Position numbers and translations under genes: made by a program. 64,000 bases of DNA from Trueperaceae bacterium (GTDB taxonomy: Bacteria; Deinococcota; Deinococci; Deinococcales; Trueperaceae). The DNA is taken from NCBI GenBank assembly GCA_011389865.1, contig JAABTL010000001.1, positions 62,001 to 126,000 of the forward strand, written 5' to 3'. The notes beneath the pieces were generated by a model. The model was not told the DNA's origin, searched no databases, and saw only the letters and a list, made by a program, of their open reading frames with translations. This document shows positions 1-7,606 of this stretch, piece by piece. Numbering within the stretch: the stretch's first letter is position 1; each line of letters begins with the position of its first letter.

Positions 1-666
1 GTCCTGCACCACCTCGCGTACGAGGTCGTCACCCTCGAGGGCCAGGCGATGAGCGGCCGCAAGGGCGTCACGCTGGCGATCGACGCGGTGCTCGAGGAGG
101 CCGTGCGCCGCGCGCGGGCGGTGGTGGCCGACAAACAGCCGGACCTGCCCGCCATCGACGACGTCGCGCGCGCGGTCGGCGTCGGCGCCCTGCGTTTCGC
201 GATGCTCAAGAGCGAGGCCAAACGCGTCATCGACTTCCGCTGGGAGCAGGCGCTGAGCCTCGCCGGCGACAGCGCGCCCTACGTGCAGTACGCCCACGCG
301 CGGGCCGACAGCATCCTGCGCGCGGCCTCGGAGGCCGCGGTAGCGGTGGGTGACCGGGCCGCCGATTGGGACGCGCTCGGCCCCCTCGAGGTCAAGCTCG
401 CCCAGCTGATCGCGCGCTACCCCGAGGTCGTGCGCAATGCGGCCCACGACGACGCGCCCCACGTGGTCGCGCAGTTCGCGCTCGACCTCGCGACCGCCTG
501 GAACGGCTACTACAACCACCGCGGGCCCGATGGGCGCCCCGACACCGCCGTGCTGCGCGCCGAGCCCGGGCTACGCGAGGCGCGGCTGGCGCTGGTCGCC
601 GCCGTGCGCGACACGCTGGCGCGGGCGCTCTCGCTGCTCGGGGTGGAGGCGCCCAGCCAGATGTAG
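1..666 (+). CDS. argS: Arginyl-tRNA synthetase, C-terminal part (5' end outside window)
   Basis: The reading frame is open from the first base and ends with TAG, giving the last 221 residues of a class I aminoacyl-tRNA synthetase that charges tRNA-Arg in the cytoplasm. Residues 17-22 read MSGRKG, which sits where ArgRS carries its KMSKS-type signature and is followed by the usual helix. From about residue 85 the all-alpha DALR anticodon-binding domain is recognisable, with the KSEAKRVIDFRWEQAL stretch before it and the AHARADSILR helix typical of the family. The catalytic HIGH motif lies upstream of the window. The gene ends 81 bases before the AfsR-type regulator, which has its own -10 element, so the two are probably transcribed separately. 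Confidence 0.93.
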   Translation, partial: VLHHLAYEVVTLEGQAMSGRKGVTLAIDAVLEEAVRRARAVVADKQPDLPAIDDVARAVGVGALRFAMLKSEAKRVIDFRWEQALSLAGDSAPYVQYAHARADSILRAASEAAVAVGDRAADWDALGPLEVKLAQLIARYPEVVRNAAHDDAPHVVAQFALDLATAWNGYYNHRGPDGRPDTAVLRAEPGLREARLALVAAVRDTLARALSLLGVEAPSQM

Positions 667-735
667 CGCGGCGCGGCGGGGCGCGGGTGTTCGCGACCGG
701 GCAGGCGTGGTCGCCGGTTCGCCGCGCGGGCTCGC

Positions 736-741
736 TATGAT
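736..741 (+). promoter_or_regulatory. TATGAT -10 of a leaderless promoter
   Basis: TATGAT lies 6 bases before the GTG of the AfsR-type gene and no ribosome site intervenes. This fits transcription starting at or next to the start codon. No clear -35 is visible. Confidence 0.6.
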
Positions 742-747
742 GCACCG

Positions 748-3700
748 GTGACCCCGGAGCTGCGTCTGTGCGGACCGCCCAGTCTCGTGCTGGACGGCGT
801 CTCGATGGCGTGGACGGCGACCGCCCCGCGCGCGCTGCTGGCACTGCTGGCCTGCCGCCCCGGCTGGTGGACGCGCGAGGAGCTGGTCGGCGTCCTGCGG
901 CCCGAGGCGCCCGAGGCCGACGCCCTGCGCTACCTGAGGCAGCTCGTGCATCGGGCGCGCCACGCGCCGGAGGCGGTCGGGCTCGAGATCGAGGTGGACC
1001 GGCTGCGCTGGCGGGTCACGAGCGACGTCCTGCGCTTCCGCGCCGGCTGCGCCGCCGGCGACCCGTTGGCGCTGGCGGTGCCGGTCGAATCGCTGTTGGC
1101 GGGCTGGCGGCCCGCGGGCGAGGCGTTCGCCGCCTGGGTGGAGGCCGAACGCCACGAGCTGCTGCGCCTCCGGAGGCGGCTGGCGCGCGACGTGTGCAGC
1201 GCACGCGAGACGCTGGGGGACCCGTCGGGCGCGGCCGACGCCGCCCAGGTGCTGCTGGCCGACGACCCGTTGGACGAGGCCAGCGTGGTTGACGTCATGC
1301 GCCTGCGCCTGCGGGCCGGCGAGCCGAGCGCCGCCCTCGCGACCTACGAGGCCTTCGAGCGGTGCGTCGCCGAGGAGATCGGGTCCGCGCCGGCGGCGGC
1401 GACCCAGGCGCTGGCCGCCCGGGTGCGGCAGGCACTGCACGACGAGACCGATCCGGGGCTCGACGCGTGGGCGCCGGTCGCGGCCACGCCCTTCGTGGGG
1501 CGCGAGACCGAGCTCAGGCGCCTCGCGCGGACGCTCGACGGCCAGGGTCCTCAGGTCGTCGCGCTGGTCGGGCTCGGCGGGGCCGGCAAGACGCGCCTGG
1601 CGCTCGAGGCGGCCGAGCGGGCCCGGCGCGCCGGACACGATGTCGTCGTGATCACGCTCGCGGGCGCCGACAGCCGCGACGCGGTCGCGGAGCGCGTGGC
1701 TGCGGCGCTCCCGGTCGGCTGGGACGTCACCGGCGCCGCGGCGCGCTGGCAGGCGTGGGTCGCGCGTGGTCGTGGCTTGCTCGTCCTCGACGAGGTCGAG
1801 GACGCAGCGGGACTCGACGCGTGGTGGGGCACGGTGGCGTCGCGCCTGGGCGAGGTGCGCGTGTGGTTGACCTCACGCGTCGCGCCGCGTTGGGCGACGC
1901 TCGTGGTGTGGCCGGTCCGCGGCCTGGACGTCCCGGAGCCCGGCGCCGGCAGGGCCGAGGTGCGGCGCTCGACCGCCGTCCGCCTGCTGCTCGAGCGCGC
2001 GGGGTTCGACCCCGACGCGGTCAGCGACGTCGACGCCTCCGCGGCCGGCGACGTCGCCCGGGCGCTGGGTGGGCACCCGCTCGCGCTCGAGCTCGCGGCC
2101 GGCTCGGCCCGCGGGGTGCCGCCGGCCGTGGCGTTCGGCGACCTCGGCATCGAGCTGCACCCGTTCCGCTCCGACGCCGCCGACCTGCCGGATCGCCATC
2201 GCGACCTCGACCACCTGCTCGCCGAGTCGTGGCGCTCCCTGCCGCTGGACGCCCGCCGCGCGGCCCGGCGGTTGGCGTTGATCCGGGGGCCGTTCGATCT
2301 CGGCGCGGCACGCGCCGTGGCGGGCGTCGATGCGGCCGGGCTCTCGGGCCTCCTCGACCGCGCGCTCGTCCAGCAGGTCGGCATCGACCGCTACGACGTG
2401 CACGCGTTGGTCCGGCACAGCGCGCCGCCGCCCGAGCCCGGTGACCGCGACGCGCACGCCCGCTGGGTGCTCGGTCGGGCCGCGGCCGCGGGGGGCGCGC
2501 TCAAGGGCGACGGCCATGCCGCCGCGATCGCCGAGCTCGTGGGCCTGACGGAGGACGCGCGCGCCGCGTGGGCCCACGCGATCGACGAGATCGCGGCCGG
2601 GCGCCCGTCGTTGGTCGGCCTGCTCGACGCCTCGCTGGAGCCCCTCGACCACGCCTGGCACACCGCCGGGCGGTTGGGGCTCGCGGCGGCCGTCTACGCC
2701 GATGCGGCCAGGCGCGGCAGGCCGCCGGGGGGTGGCGCGGTCGCGGGCGTGTCGCGCGCCTGGCAGTGCTGGTGGGGGCGCGTGGTGGTGCGCTGGTCGG
2801 TCGCCGAGCGCATCCTCGGGCGCCCGGAGGCGGTCGCCGGCGAGATCGCTGCGCTGGCGCGCGATGCCGAGGGCGATCTGCGGCTGGAGGCCCGCCTCGA
2901 GCAGGCCAAGGTCGCCCAGGCGAGCGGCCGCCCGCGGGAGGCCGAGGCGGCCTTCCGCGCCTTCCTGTGCGACCCGGACCAGCACCGGCGGCCGGACCTC
3001 GCGTCCGCCGCCCACTCCGGTCTGGCCACGCTGCTGTGGACGTCGGCCGGTGACGTCGGCGAGGCCCTGTCGCACGACGACGCCGCGCTGGTCGAGGCCC
3101 GCCGGGACGGCGATCCGGACGCGCTGATCGTGGCGCTGATCAACGCCGGTGCCGGCGCCTTCGAGCTCGGGCAGGACGACGAGGCGGAGCGTCGCTGGCA
3201 CGAGGCCGCCGCGCTTGCCGAGCGCATCGGCCACGCTGCGCGCGAGGCGGCGGTGTGGAACAACCTCGGCATGCTGGCGGCCCGGCGAGGGCGTCGCGAC
3301 GCGGCGCGGGCGGCGTTCGAGCGCAGCCTCCACCTGCGAAGGGAGGCGGCCGACATCACCGGACAGGCGTCCGTCCTCCTGCACCTGGGTCAGCTCGAGG
3401 CCACGGGTGGGGACCCCGCCGTGGCCTCGGCGCACCTCGAGACGGCCGTGGCCGCCTTCGATCGCCCGGGCTGGGAGGAGAGCCGAGCCATGGCGCTGGC
3501 CGCCTGGTCCGAGCTCGCCACCGCCAGGGACGACCCGCGGCGGGCCGTCTTGCGGGCGTGCGACGCGCTCGCGCTCGCTCGTCGGGCCGACTCCGTGCGC
3601 GCGACGCTGACCGCGTTGCTCGCGCTGGCGCGGGCGTGGCACGCCGCGGGCGCGGACCGGGATGCCCTCGCGCTGGCGCGGCGCGTCGCCGGTCTCTCCC

Positions 3701-3939
3701 GGGGGCGGGAGGCGGCGCTGGAGAAGGGCGCCGAGCGGTTGGCGGGGGCGCGCGGCCCGGACGGCGCAGGTGCGCCAGAGGACGGCGCAGGTGCGCCTGA
3801 AAACGGCGCCTCCGTCCTCGAGGGCCTGGGTGACGCGGGCCTGGCGGTCCTGGCGGACGCGATCCTGGCCCACGTCCGAACGCAGGCGCACGTTGGAACG
3901 CCGTTGGAACGCCCCCCAGGTAGGGTGGGTCCAACCTGA
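748..3939 (+). CDS. AfsR/SARP-type regulator: BTAD + NTPase + TPR
   Basis: A 1063-residue STAND-type transcription regulator. Residues about 1-230 form a winged helix plus bacterial transcriptional activation domain (BTAD). An NB-ARC-like ATPase follows, with Walker A GLGGAGKT at 275-282 and Walker B LLVLDE at 344-349. The remainder (about 600-990) is helical TPR-like sequence. AfsR-family proteins bind DNA and are switched by nucleotide binding and partner proteins. The GTG start is chosen because TATGAT sits 6 bases upstream and the BTAD begins at once (MTPELRLCG). Near the C-terminus a 21-base unit is repeated about 2.4 times (3760-3810), giving a Gly/Ala/Pro/Glu linker. The target is not evident; the cupredoxin gene 43 bases downstream is one possibility. 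Confidence 0.85.
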   Translation: MTPELRLCGPPSLVLDGVSMAWTATAPRALLALLACRPGWWTREELVGVLRPEAPEADALRYLRQLVHRARHAPEAVGLEIEVDRLRWRVTSDVLRFRAGCAAGDPLALAVPVESLLAGWRPAGEAFAAWVEAERHELLRLRRRLARDVCSARETLGDPSGAADAAQVLLADDPLDEASVVDVMRLRLRAGEPSAALATYEAFERCVAEEIGSAPAAATQALAARVRQALHDETDPGLDAWAPVAATPFVGRETELRRLARTLDGQGPQVVALVGLGGAGKTRLALEAAERARRAGHDVVVITLAGADSRDAVAERVAAALPVGWDVTGAAARWQAWVARGRGLLVLDEVEDAAGLDAWWGTVASRLGEVRVWLTSRVAPRWATLVVWPVRGLDVPEPGAGRAEVRRSTAVRLLLERAGFDPDAVSDVDASAAGDVARALGGHPLALELAAGSARGVPPAVAFGDLGIELHPFRSDAADLPDRHRDLDHLLAESWRSLPLDARRAARRLALIRGPFDLGAARAVAGVDAAGLSGLLDRALVQQVGIDRYDVHALVRHSAPPPEPGDRDAHARWVLGRAAAAGGALKGDGHAAAIAELVGLTEDARAAWAHAIDEIAAGRPSLVGLLDASLEPLDHAWHTAGRLGLAAAVYADAARRGRPPGGGAVAGVSRAWQCWWGRVVVRWSVAERILGRPEAVAGEIAALARDAEGDLRLEARLEQAKVAQASGRPREAEAAFRAFLCDPDQHRRPDLASAAHSGLATLLWTSAGDVGEALSHDDAALVEARRDGDPDALIVALINAGAGAFELGQDDEAERRWHEAAALAERIGHAAREAAVWNNLGMLAARRGRRDAARAAFERSLHLRREAADITGQASVLLHLGQLEATGGDPAVASAHLETAVAAFDRPGWEESRAMALAAWSELATARDDPRRAVLRACDALALARRADSVRATLTALLALARAWHAAGADRDALALARRVAGLSRGREAALEKGAERLAGARGPDGAGAPEDGAGAPENGASVLEGLGDAGLAVLADAILAHVRTQAHVGTPLERPPGRVGPT
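3760..3810 (+). repeat. 21-bp tandem repeat in the AfsR-type gene
   Basis: Two units of 21 bases, starting at 3760 and 3781, differ at two or three positions and are followed by a partial third (3802-3810). They encode DGAGAPE-type repeats in a low-complexity C-terminal linker. Confidence 0.8.
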
Positions 3940-3982
3940 CGGGCGGCGCAGCGCGACCCCCGTCCGGATGGAGGTGCCCGTG

Positions 3983-4546
3983 ATGCACGCGATTCGACTC
4001 GCCCTGGCCTCGCTCTTGGCCGTCGCCGCGTTCGGTTCGGTCGCTGTGGCGCAGCAGAACCACGACGTGATGATGCACATCGAAGAGGTCGACGGTCGGC
4101 CGGTTCCGATGTTCTTCTTCGAGCCCGTCGGCCTGCTGATCGAGCCCGGCGACACCGTGACCTTCGTCGCGGCCAGCCCTCATCACACCGCGACCGCGTA
4201 CCACGCGCAGCACGTCAAGTCGCAGCGCGTGCCCGACGGTGTGCCGCCGTTCTCCTCGCCCGTCGTGCCGATCGGCGAGTCGTGGAGCTACACCTTCGAC
4301 GTCCCCGGCACCTACGACATCTGGTGTGGCCCCCATGAGCACTACGGCATGGCGATGCGCATCGTCGTGGGCGAGCCCGGTGGCCCGGCCGAGGAGGCCG
4401 TGACCAACTTCGGTCCCGACGGCGTCTTCGCGCTCGCGGGCCTGGTCCTCAACCAGCCGGAGATCGCGTCGGCCCGCATCGTCGCGAACGGCGCGGTCTC
4501 CTGGACCGAGATCGTCGAGGCCGTCCTGGCCGCCGGCCTTCCCTGA
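3983..4546 (+). CDS. Secreted cupredoxin (plastocyanin/pseudoazurin-like)
   Basis: A 187-residue exported blue-copper-type protein. Residues 1-23 are a signal peptide ending AVA before Gln24. The type 1 copper ligands are visible: His67 or His68 in SPHHT, then Cys115, His118 and Met123 in CGPHEHYGM. The C-x2-H-x4-M spacing matches pseudoazurin. A 60-residue tail after the fold is unassigned. The likely role is electron transfer outside the cytoplasmic membrane; the partner is unknown. ATG 3983 is preferred because GGAGG lies 8 bases upstream; an in-frame ATG at 3968 overlaps that site. The gene converges on the FAD/Fe-S dehydrogenase gene, with a strong hairpin between them. Confidence 0.85.
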   Translation: MHAIRLALASLLAVAAFGSVAVAQQNHDVMMHIEEVDGRPVPMFFFEPVGLLIEPGDTVTFVAASPHHTATAYHAQHVKSQRVPDGVPPFSSPVVPIGESWSYTFDVPGTYDIWCGPHEHYGMAMRIVVGEPGGPAEEAVTNFGPDGVFALAGLVLNQPEIASARIVANGAVSWTEIVEAVLAAGLP

Positions 4547-4564
4547 CCCCCGGAACCGAACTCC

Positions 4565-4590
4565 GCGGCCGCGCCTAGCCGCGCGGCCGC
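4565..4590. terminator. Perfect 10-bp hairpin between convergent genes
   Basis: GCGGCCGCGC (4565-4574), loop CTAGCC, GCGCGGCCGC (4581-4590). The stem is perfect, lies in the convergent gap and contains the stop codon of the minus-strand gene. No U-tract follows on either strand, so it may be an RNA end-stabilising or Rho-assisted bidirectional terminator. Confidence 0.65.
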
Positions 4591-7574
4591 AGCGCACGCG
4601 ACCGCAGTGCCCCCGCCAGCGTCTCCGCGACGTGGCGGGGGCGCTTGCCGGTGGCGTCGGCCACCTGGTGGCGGCAGCTGAAACCGCAGGCGACGACCTC
4701 GCCGGCGTGCTCGCGCACCGCGGGGAAGAGCCGCTGCTCGCCGATGGCCAGCGAGAGCTCGAAGTGGGTGTAGCCGAAGCTCCCCGCCATGCCGCAGCAG
4801 CCGGCGTCGAGTTCGCGCACGTCGCGCGACGCCCAGCCGAGCACCGCCCGCGTGGCCGCGGTGCCCAGCACGGCCTTCTGCTGGCAGTGTCCGTGCAGCA
4901 GCACCGGGTCGTCGCTCGGCTCGAACAGCGACTCGGGGCGAAGGTCGCCGCCGCTCCAGCGCTTCGCCAGCCACGCCTCCAGGGGGCGGACGTGGCGCGC
5001 CAGCGCGTCCGTCGCGGGGCCGGGAAGGAGCGACGGGTAGTCGTCGGTGAAGGCGGAGACGCACGAGGGCTCGAGGCCGAGGATGGGAACGCCGCGCTCC
5101 ACGTACGGCGTCAGCGCCGCGACGTTGGCCGCCGCCTGCGCCTGCGCCTCGCGCAGCAGCCCCTTGGAGATCAGCGGGCGGCCGCAGCAGCGGTAGGGGA
5201 CCAGCTCCACCCGCGCGCCGACGGCCTCCAGCACCCGGGCGGCGGCGCGCGCGGGGGCGGTGTCGTGGAAGTTGCTCCAGGTGTCGACGAACAGGGCCAC
5301 GGTCGGCGGCTCGCTCGTCGCCGCGGGCGCGTCGACCGCCCGGGCGTTGGCGCTCCCGTCGGCCGGCGCGGTCGCCCCGCCGTTGGCGCCCTCCGTCCGC
5401 GCCCGGAACGCCCGGTCGAAGCGCCGTGGCGCGTACGCCGGCAGCGTGCGGCGCCGGTCGATGCCGATCGCCTTCTCCGTCAGCCAGCGCGTGGGCGCCA
5501 GCGGCAGCAGCGCGTTCACCAGCGGCGCGAACGCCTGCGCCAGCGGCGCCACCTTGGCCGCACCGCCCAGGGCGCGGGCCGAGCGCGGGGTGCCGTGGGC
5601 GTCGTAGTACGCCTGCAGGAACTCCGCCTTGAGCTTGCCGACGTCGACCCGGCTGGGACACTCCGCCTTGCACGCCTTGCACTCGAGGCAGAGGTCGAGG
5701 ACGTCGTAGACCTCGCGGGACGTGAGGCCGCCGGGCAGCCCGCCCACGATCGCCTCGCGCAGCGCGTTGGCGCGCCCGCGCGTGCTGTGGGTCTCGTCGC
5801 GGGTCGCCATGAACGAGGGGCACATCGTCCCGGCGCCCTCCTTGCGGCAGGCCCCCACGCCCGTGCACGCCTCGGCCGCGCCGAGGAAGCCCTCCGGCCC
5901 GAAGTCGAAGACCGTCGGCATCTCGGCCGCCGGGTAGCCGACGCCGTAGCGCAGGTTCTCCGTCATCGCCGGCGCGTCCACGATCTTGCCGGGGTTCCAC
6001 ACGTTCTGCGGGTCGAACGCCCGCTTCACCTCGACGAACGCGCGGTACACGGTCTCGCCGAAGGCCTCGCGGAGCTTCTCGCTGCGGACCAGGCCGTCGC
6101 CGTGCTCGCCCGACCACGACCCGCCGTAGCGCTGGACCAGCGCGAAGGTCTCGTCGGCGATGGCGCGGTACGCGGCGATGCCGTCGGCGCTCTTGAGGTC
6201 GAGCAGCGGGCGCACGTGCAGCACGCCGACCGACGCATGGCCGTAGAGGACCGCCTTGGCGCCGTGGCGCCGACAGACCTCGAGCACCTGCGGCACGTAA
6301 TCGGCCAGGTGCTCGATCGGGATGGCGGCGTCCTCGATGAACGGCGTCGGCTTGGCGGCGCCGGGGACGGTGGCGTAGATGCCCAGGCCCTTCTTGCGGA
6401 AGTCGATGACCTCGCGCTGGGCGGCGGCGTCGGTCGCCAGGTAGGTGCCGTACGCCCGACCGCCGGCGGCCGGGTCGGCGGCCAGGGCGTCGAGGTGCGC
6501 GGCGAGCTCGGCGTCGTCGTCGCCATCGAACTCCACGCTGAGGACCGCCGCCGGGTCGCCGAGGACCCAGCCGATGTGGGGGGCGAGCGCCGGGTTGACC
6601 GCCGCCAGCTCGAACATGTCGCGGTCGATCAGCTCGACGGCGCTCGGGCGGTGCGCCACGATGGCGGGCACCGCCTCGAGCGCGGCGGCCAGCGTGTCGA
6701 AGTGCAGCAGCGCCAGCACCCGCCGGCGCGGCACCGGGTGCAGCGCCAGCGTGACGTCGAGGATCGCGGCCAGCGTCCCCTCGCTGCCACACACGAGCTT
6801 GGCGAGGTTGAACGGCCGGCCCGGCAGCAGCTCGTCGAGGTGGTACCCCGCCACGCGCCGCATCACCCTCGGGGTGCGCGCGCGGATCTCCTCCTCGTGC
6901 TCGTGGACGATGCGGTGGACGGTGCGGTAGGCCTCGCCCTCGACGCCCCCCGAGCGGCGCCGCCGCTCGAGGTCGACGCCGCCCATGGCGCGCAGCTCGG
7001 TGACCTTCCCGTCGGCCAGCAGGACCGTCATGGCGATGACCTGGTCGACGGTCTTGCCGTACTTGAGCGAGCGCGTGCCGGCGCTGTCGTTGGCGACCAT
7101 GCCGCCGATGGCCGCGCGGTCGCTGGTGCTGACGTCGGGCGTGAACTGCAGGCCGAGCGGCGCGAGGCGGGCGTTGAGCTGGTCGCGAACGACGCCGGGC
7201 TGGACGCGGGCGATGCGCTCCTCGGCGTCGATCTCCAGGATCCCGGTCAGGTGCCGGGTGGTGTCGACGACGATCGCCTCGCCGACCGTCTGGCCCGCCA
7301 GCGAGGTGCCGCCGCCGCGCAGTAGGAGCGGCACGTGGTGCGCGCGGGCGACGTCGAGGGCGGCGCGCACGTCGTCGGCGTGCTTGGGAAAGACCACGCC
7401 GTGCGGGGCGATGCGGTAGGAGCTGGCGTCGGTGGCGTACAGCGAGCGCGCGACCGGGTCGAAGCGCACCTCGCCCGCGAGGTTCGCGCGGAGGTCGCGC
7501 TCGAGGGACTCGCGCAGGCCCGCTCGCTCGGGCATGGCGGGCGGGGGTCGGCGTGCCGGTGCTTCCGCGGACAT
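4575..7574 (-). CDS. FAD-linked dehydrogenase fused to Fe-S / CCG electron-transfer domains (GlcD-GlpC type)
   Basis: A 999-residue fusion resembling YdiJ-type D-2-hydroxyacid dehydrogenases. An FAD-binding PCMH domain holds RGGGTSLAGQ (86-95) and IGGMVANDSAG (156-166), and the FAD-oxidase C-terminal domain continues to about residue 540. Two cysteine clusters follow: one around 570-590 (CTGVGACRK..MCP) and CLECKACKAECP near 628-640. Two CCG motifs, YRCCGRPL near 793 and DAGCCGMAG near 924, mark heterodisulfide-reductase-like domains. It probably oxidises a 2-hydroxyacid and passes electrons through Fe-S centres to a membrane acceptor; the substrate is not determined. The ATG is preceded by CATACT at 5 bases, an imperfect leaderless -10. 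recJ ends 32 bases upstream in the same direction. Confidence 0.85.
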   Translation of the reverse strand: MSAEAPARRPPPAMPERAGLRESLERDLRANLAGEVRFDPVARSLYATDASSYRIAPHGVVFPKHADDVRAALDVARAHHVPLLLRGGGTSLAGQTVGEAIVVDTTRHLTGILEIDAEERIARVQPGVVRDQLNARLAPLGLQFTPDVSTSDRAAIGGMVANDSAGTRSLKYGKTVDQVIAMTVLLADGKVTELRAMGGVDLERRRRSGGVEGEAYRTVHRIVHEHEEEIRARTPRVMRRVAGYHLDELLPGRPFNLAKLVCGSEGTLAAILDVTLALHPVPRRRVLALLHFDTLAAALEAVPAIVAHRPSAVELIDRDMFELAAVNPALAPHIGWVLGDPAAVLSVEFDGDDDAELAAHLDALAADPAAGGRAYGTYLATDAAAQREVIDFRKKGLGIYATVPGAAKPTPFIEDAAIPIEHLADYVPQVLEVCRRHGAKAVLYGHASVGVLHVRPLLDLKSADGIAAYRAIADETFALVQRYGGSWSGEHGDGLVRSEKLREAFGETVYRAFVEVKRAFDPQNVWNPGKIVDAPAMTENLRYGVGYPAAEMPTVFDFGPEGFLGAAEACTGVGACRKEGAGTMCPSFMATRDETHSTRGRANALREAIVGGLPGGLTSREVYDVLDLCLECKACKAECPSRVDVGKLKAEFLQAYYDAHGTPRSARALGGAAKVAPLAQAFAPLVNALLPLAPTRWLTEKAIGIDRRRTLPAYAPRRFDRAFRARTEGANGGATAPADGSANARAVDAPAATSEPPTVALFVDTWSNFHDTAPARAAARVLEAVGARVELVPYRCCGRPLISKGLLREAQAQAAANVAALTPYVERGVPILGLEPSCVSAFTDDYPSLLPGPATDALARHVRPLEAWLAKRWSGGDLRPESLFEPSDDPVLLHGHCQQKAVLGTAATRAVLGWASRDVRELDAGCCGMAGSFGYTHFELSLAIGEQRLFPAVREHAGEVVACGFSCRHQVADATGKRPRHVAETLAGALRSRALRPRG

Positions 7575-7606
7575 GCGCCAGTATGCCACGCGTCTCCGAC
7601 GGCGCC

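Noticed and set aside
4632-7325. A long plus-strand open frame antisense to the FAD/Fe-S gene
   Set aside because: Low-complexity Arg/Gly/Ala sequence with no domain and no start signal; expected from codon bias in GC-rich DNA.
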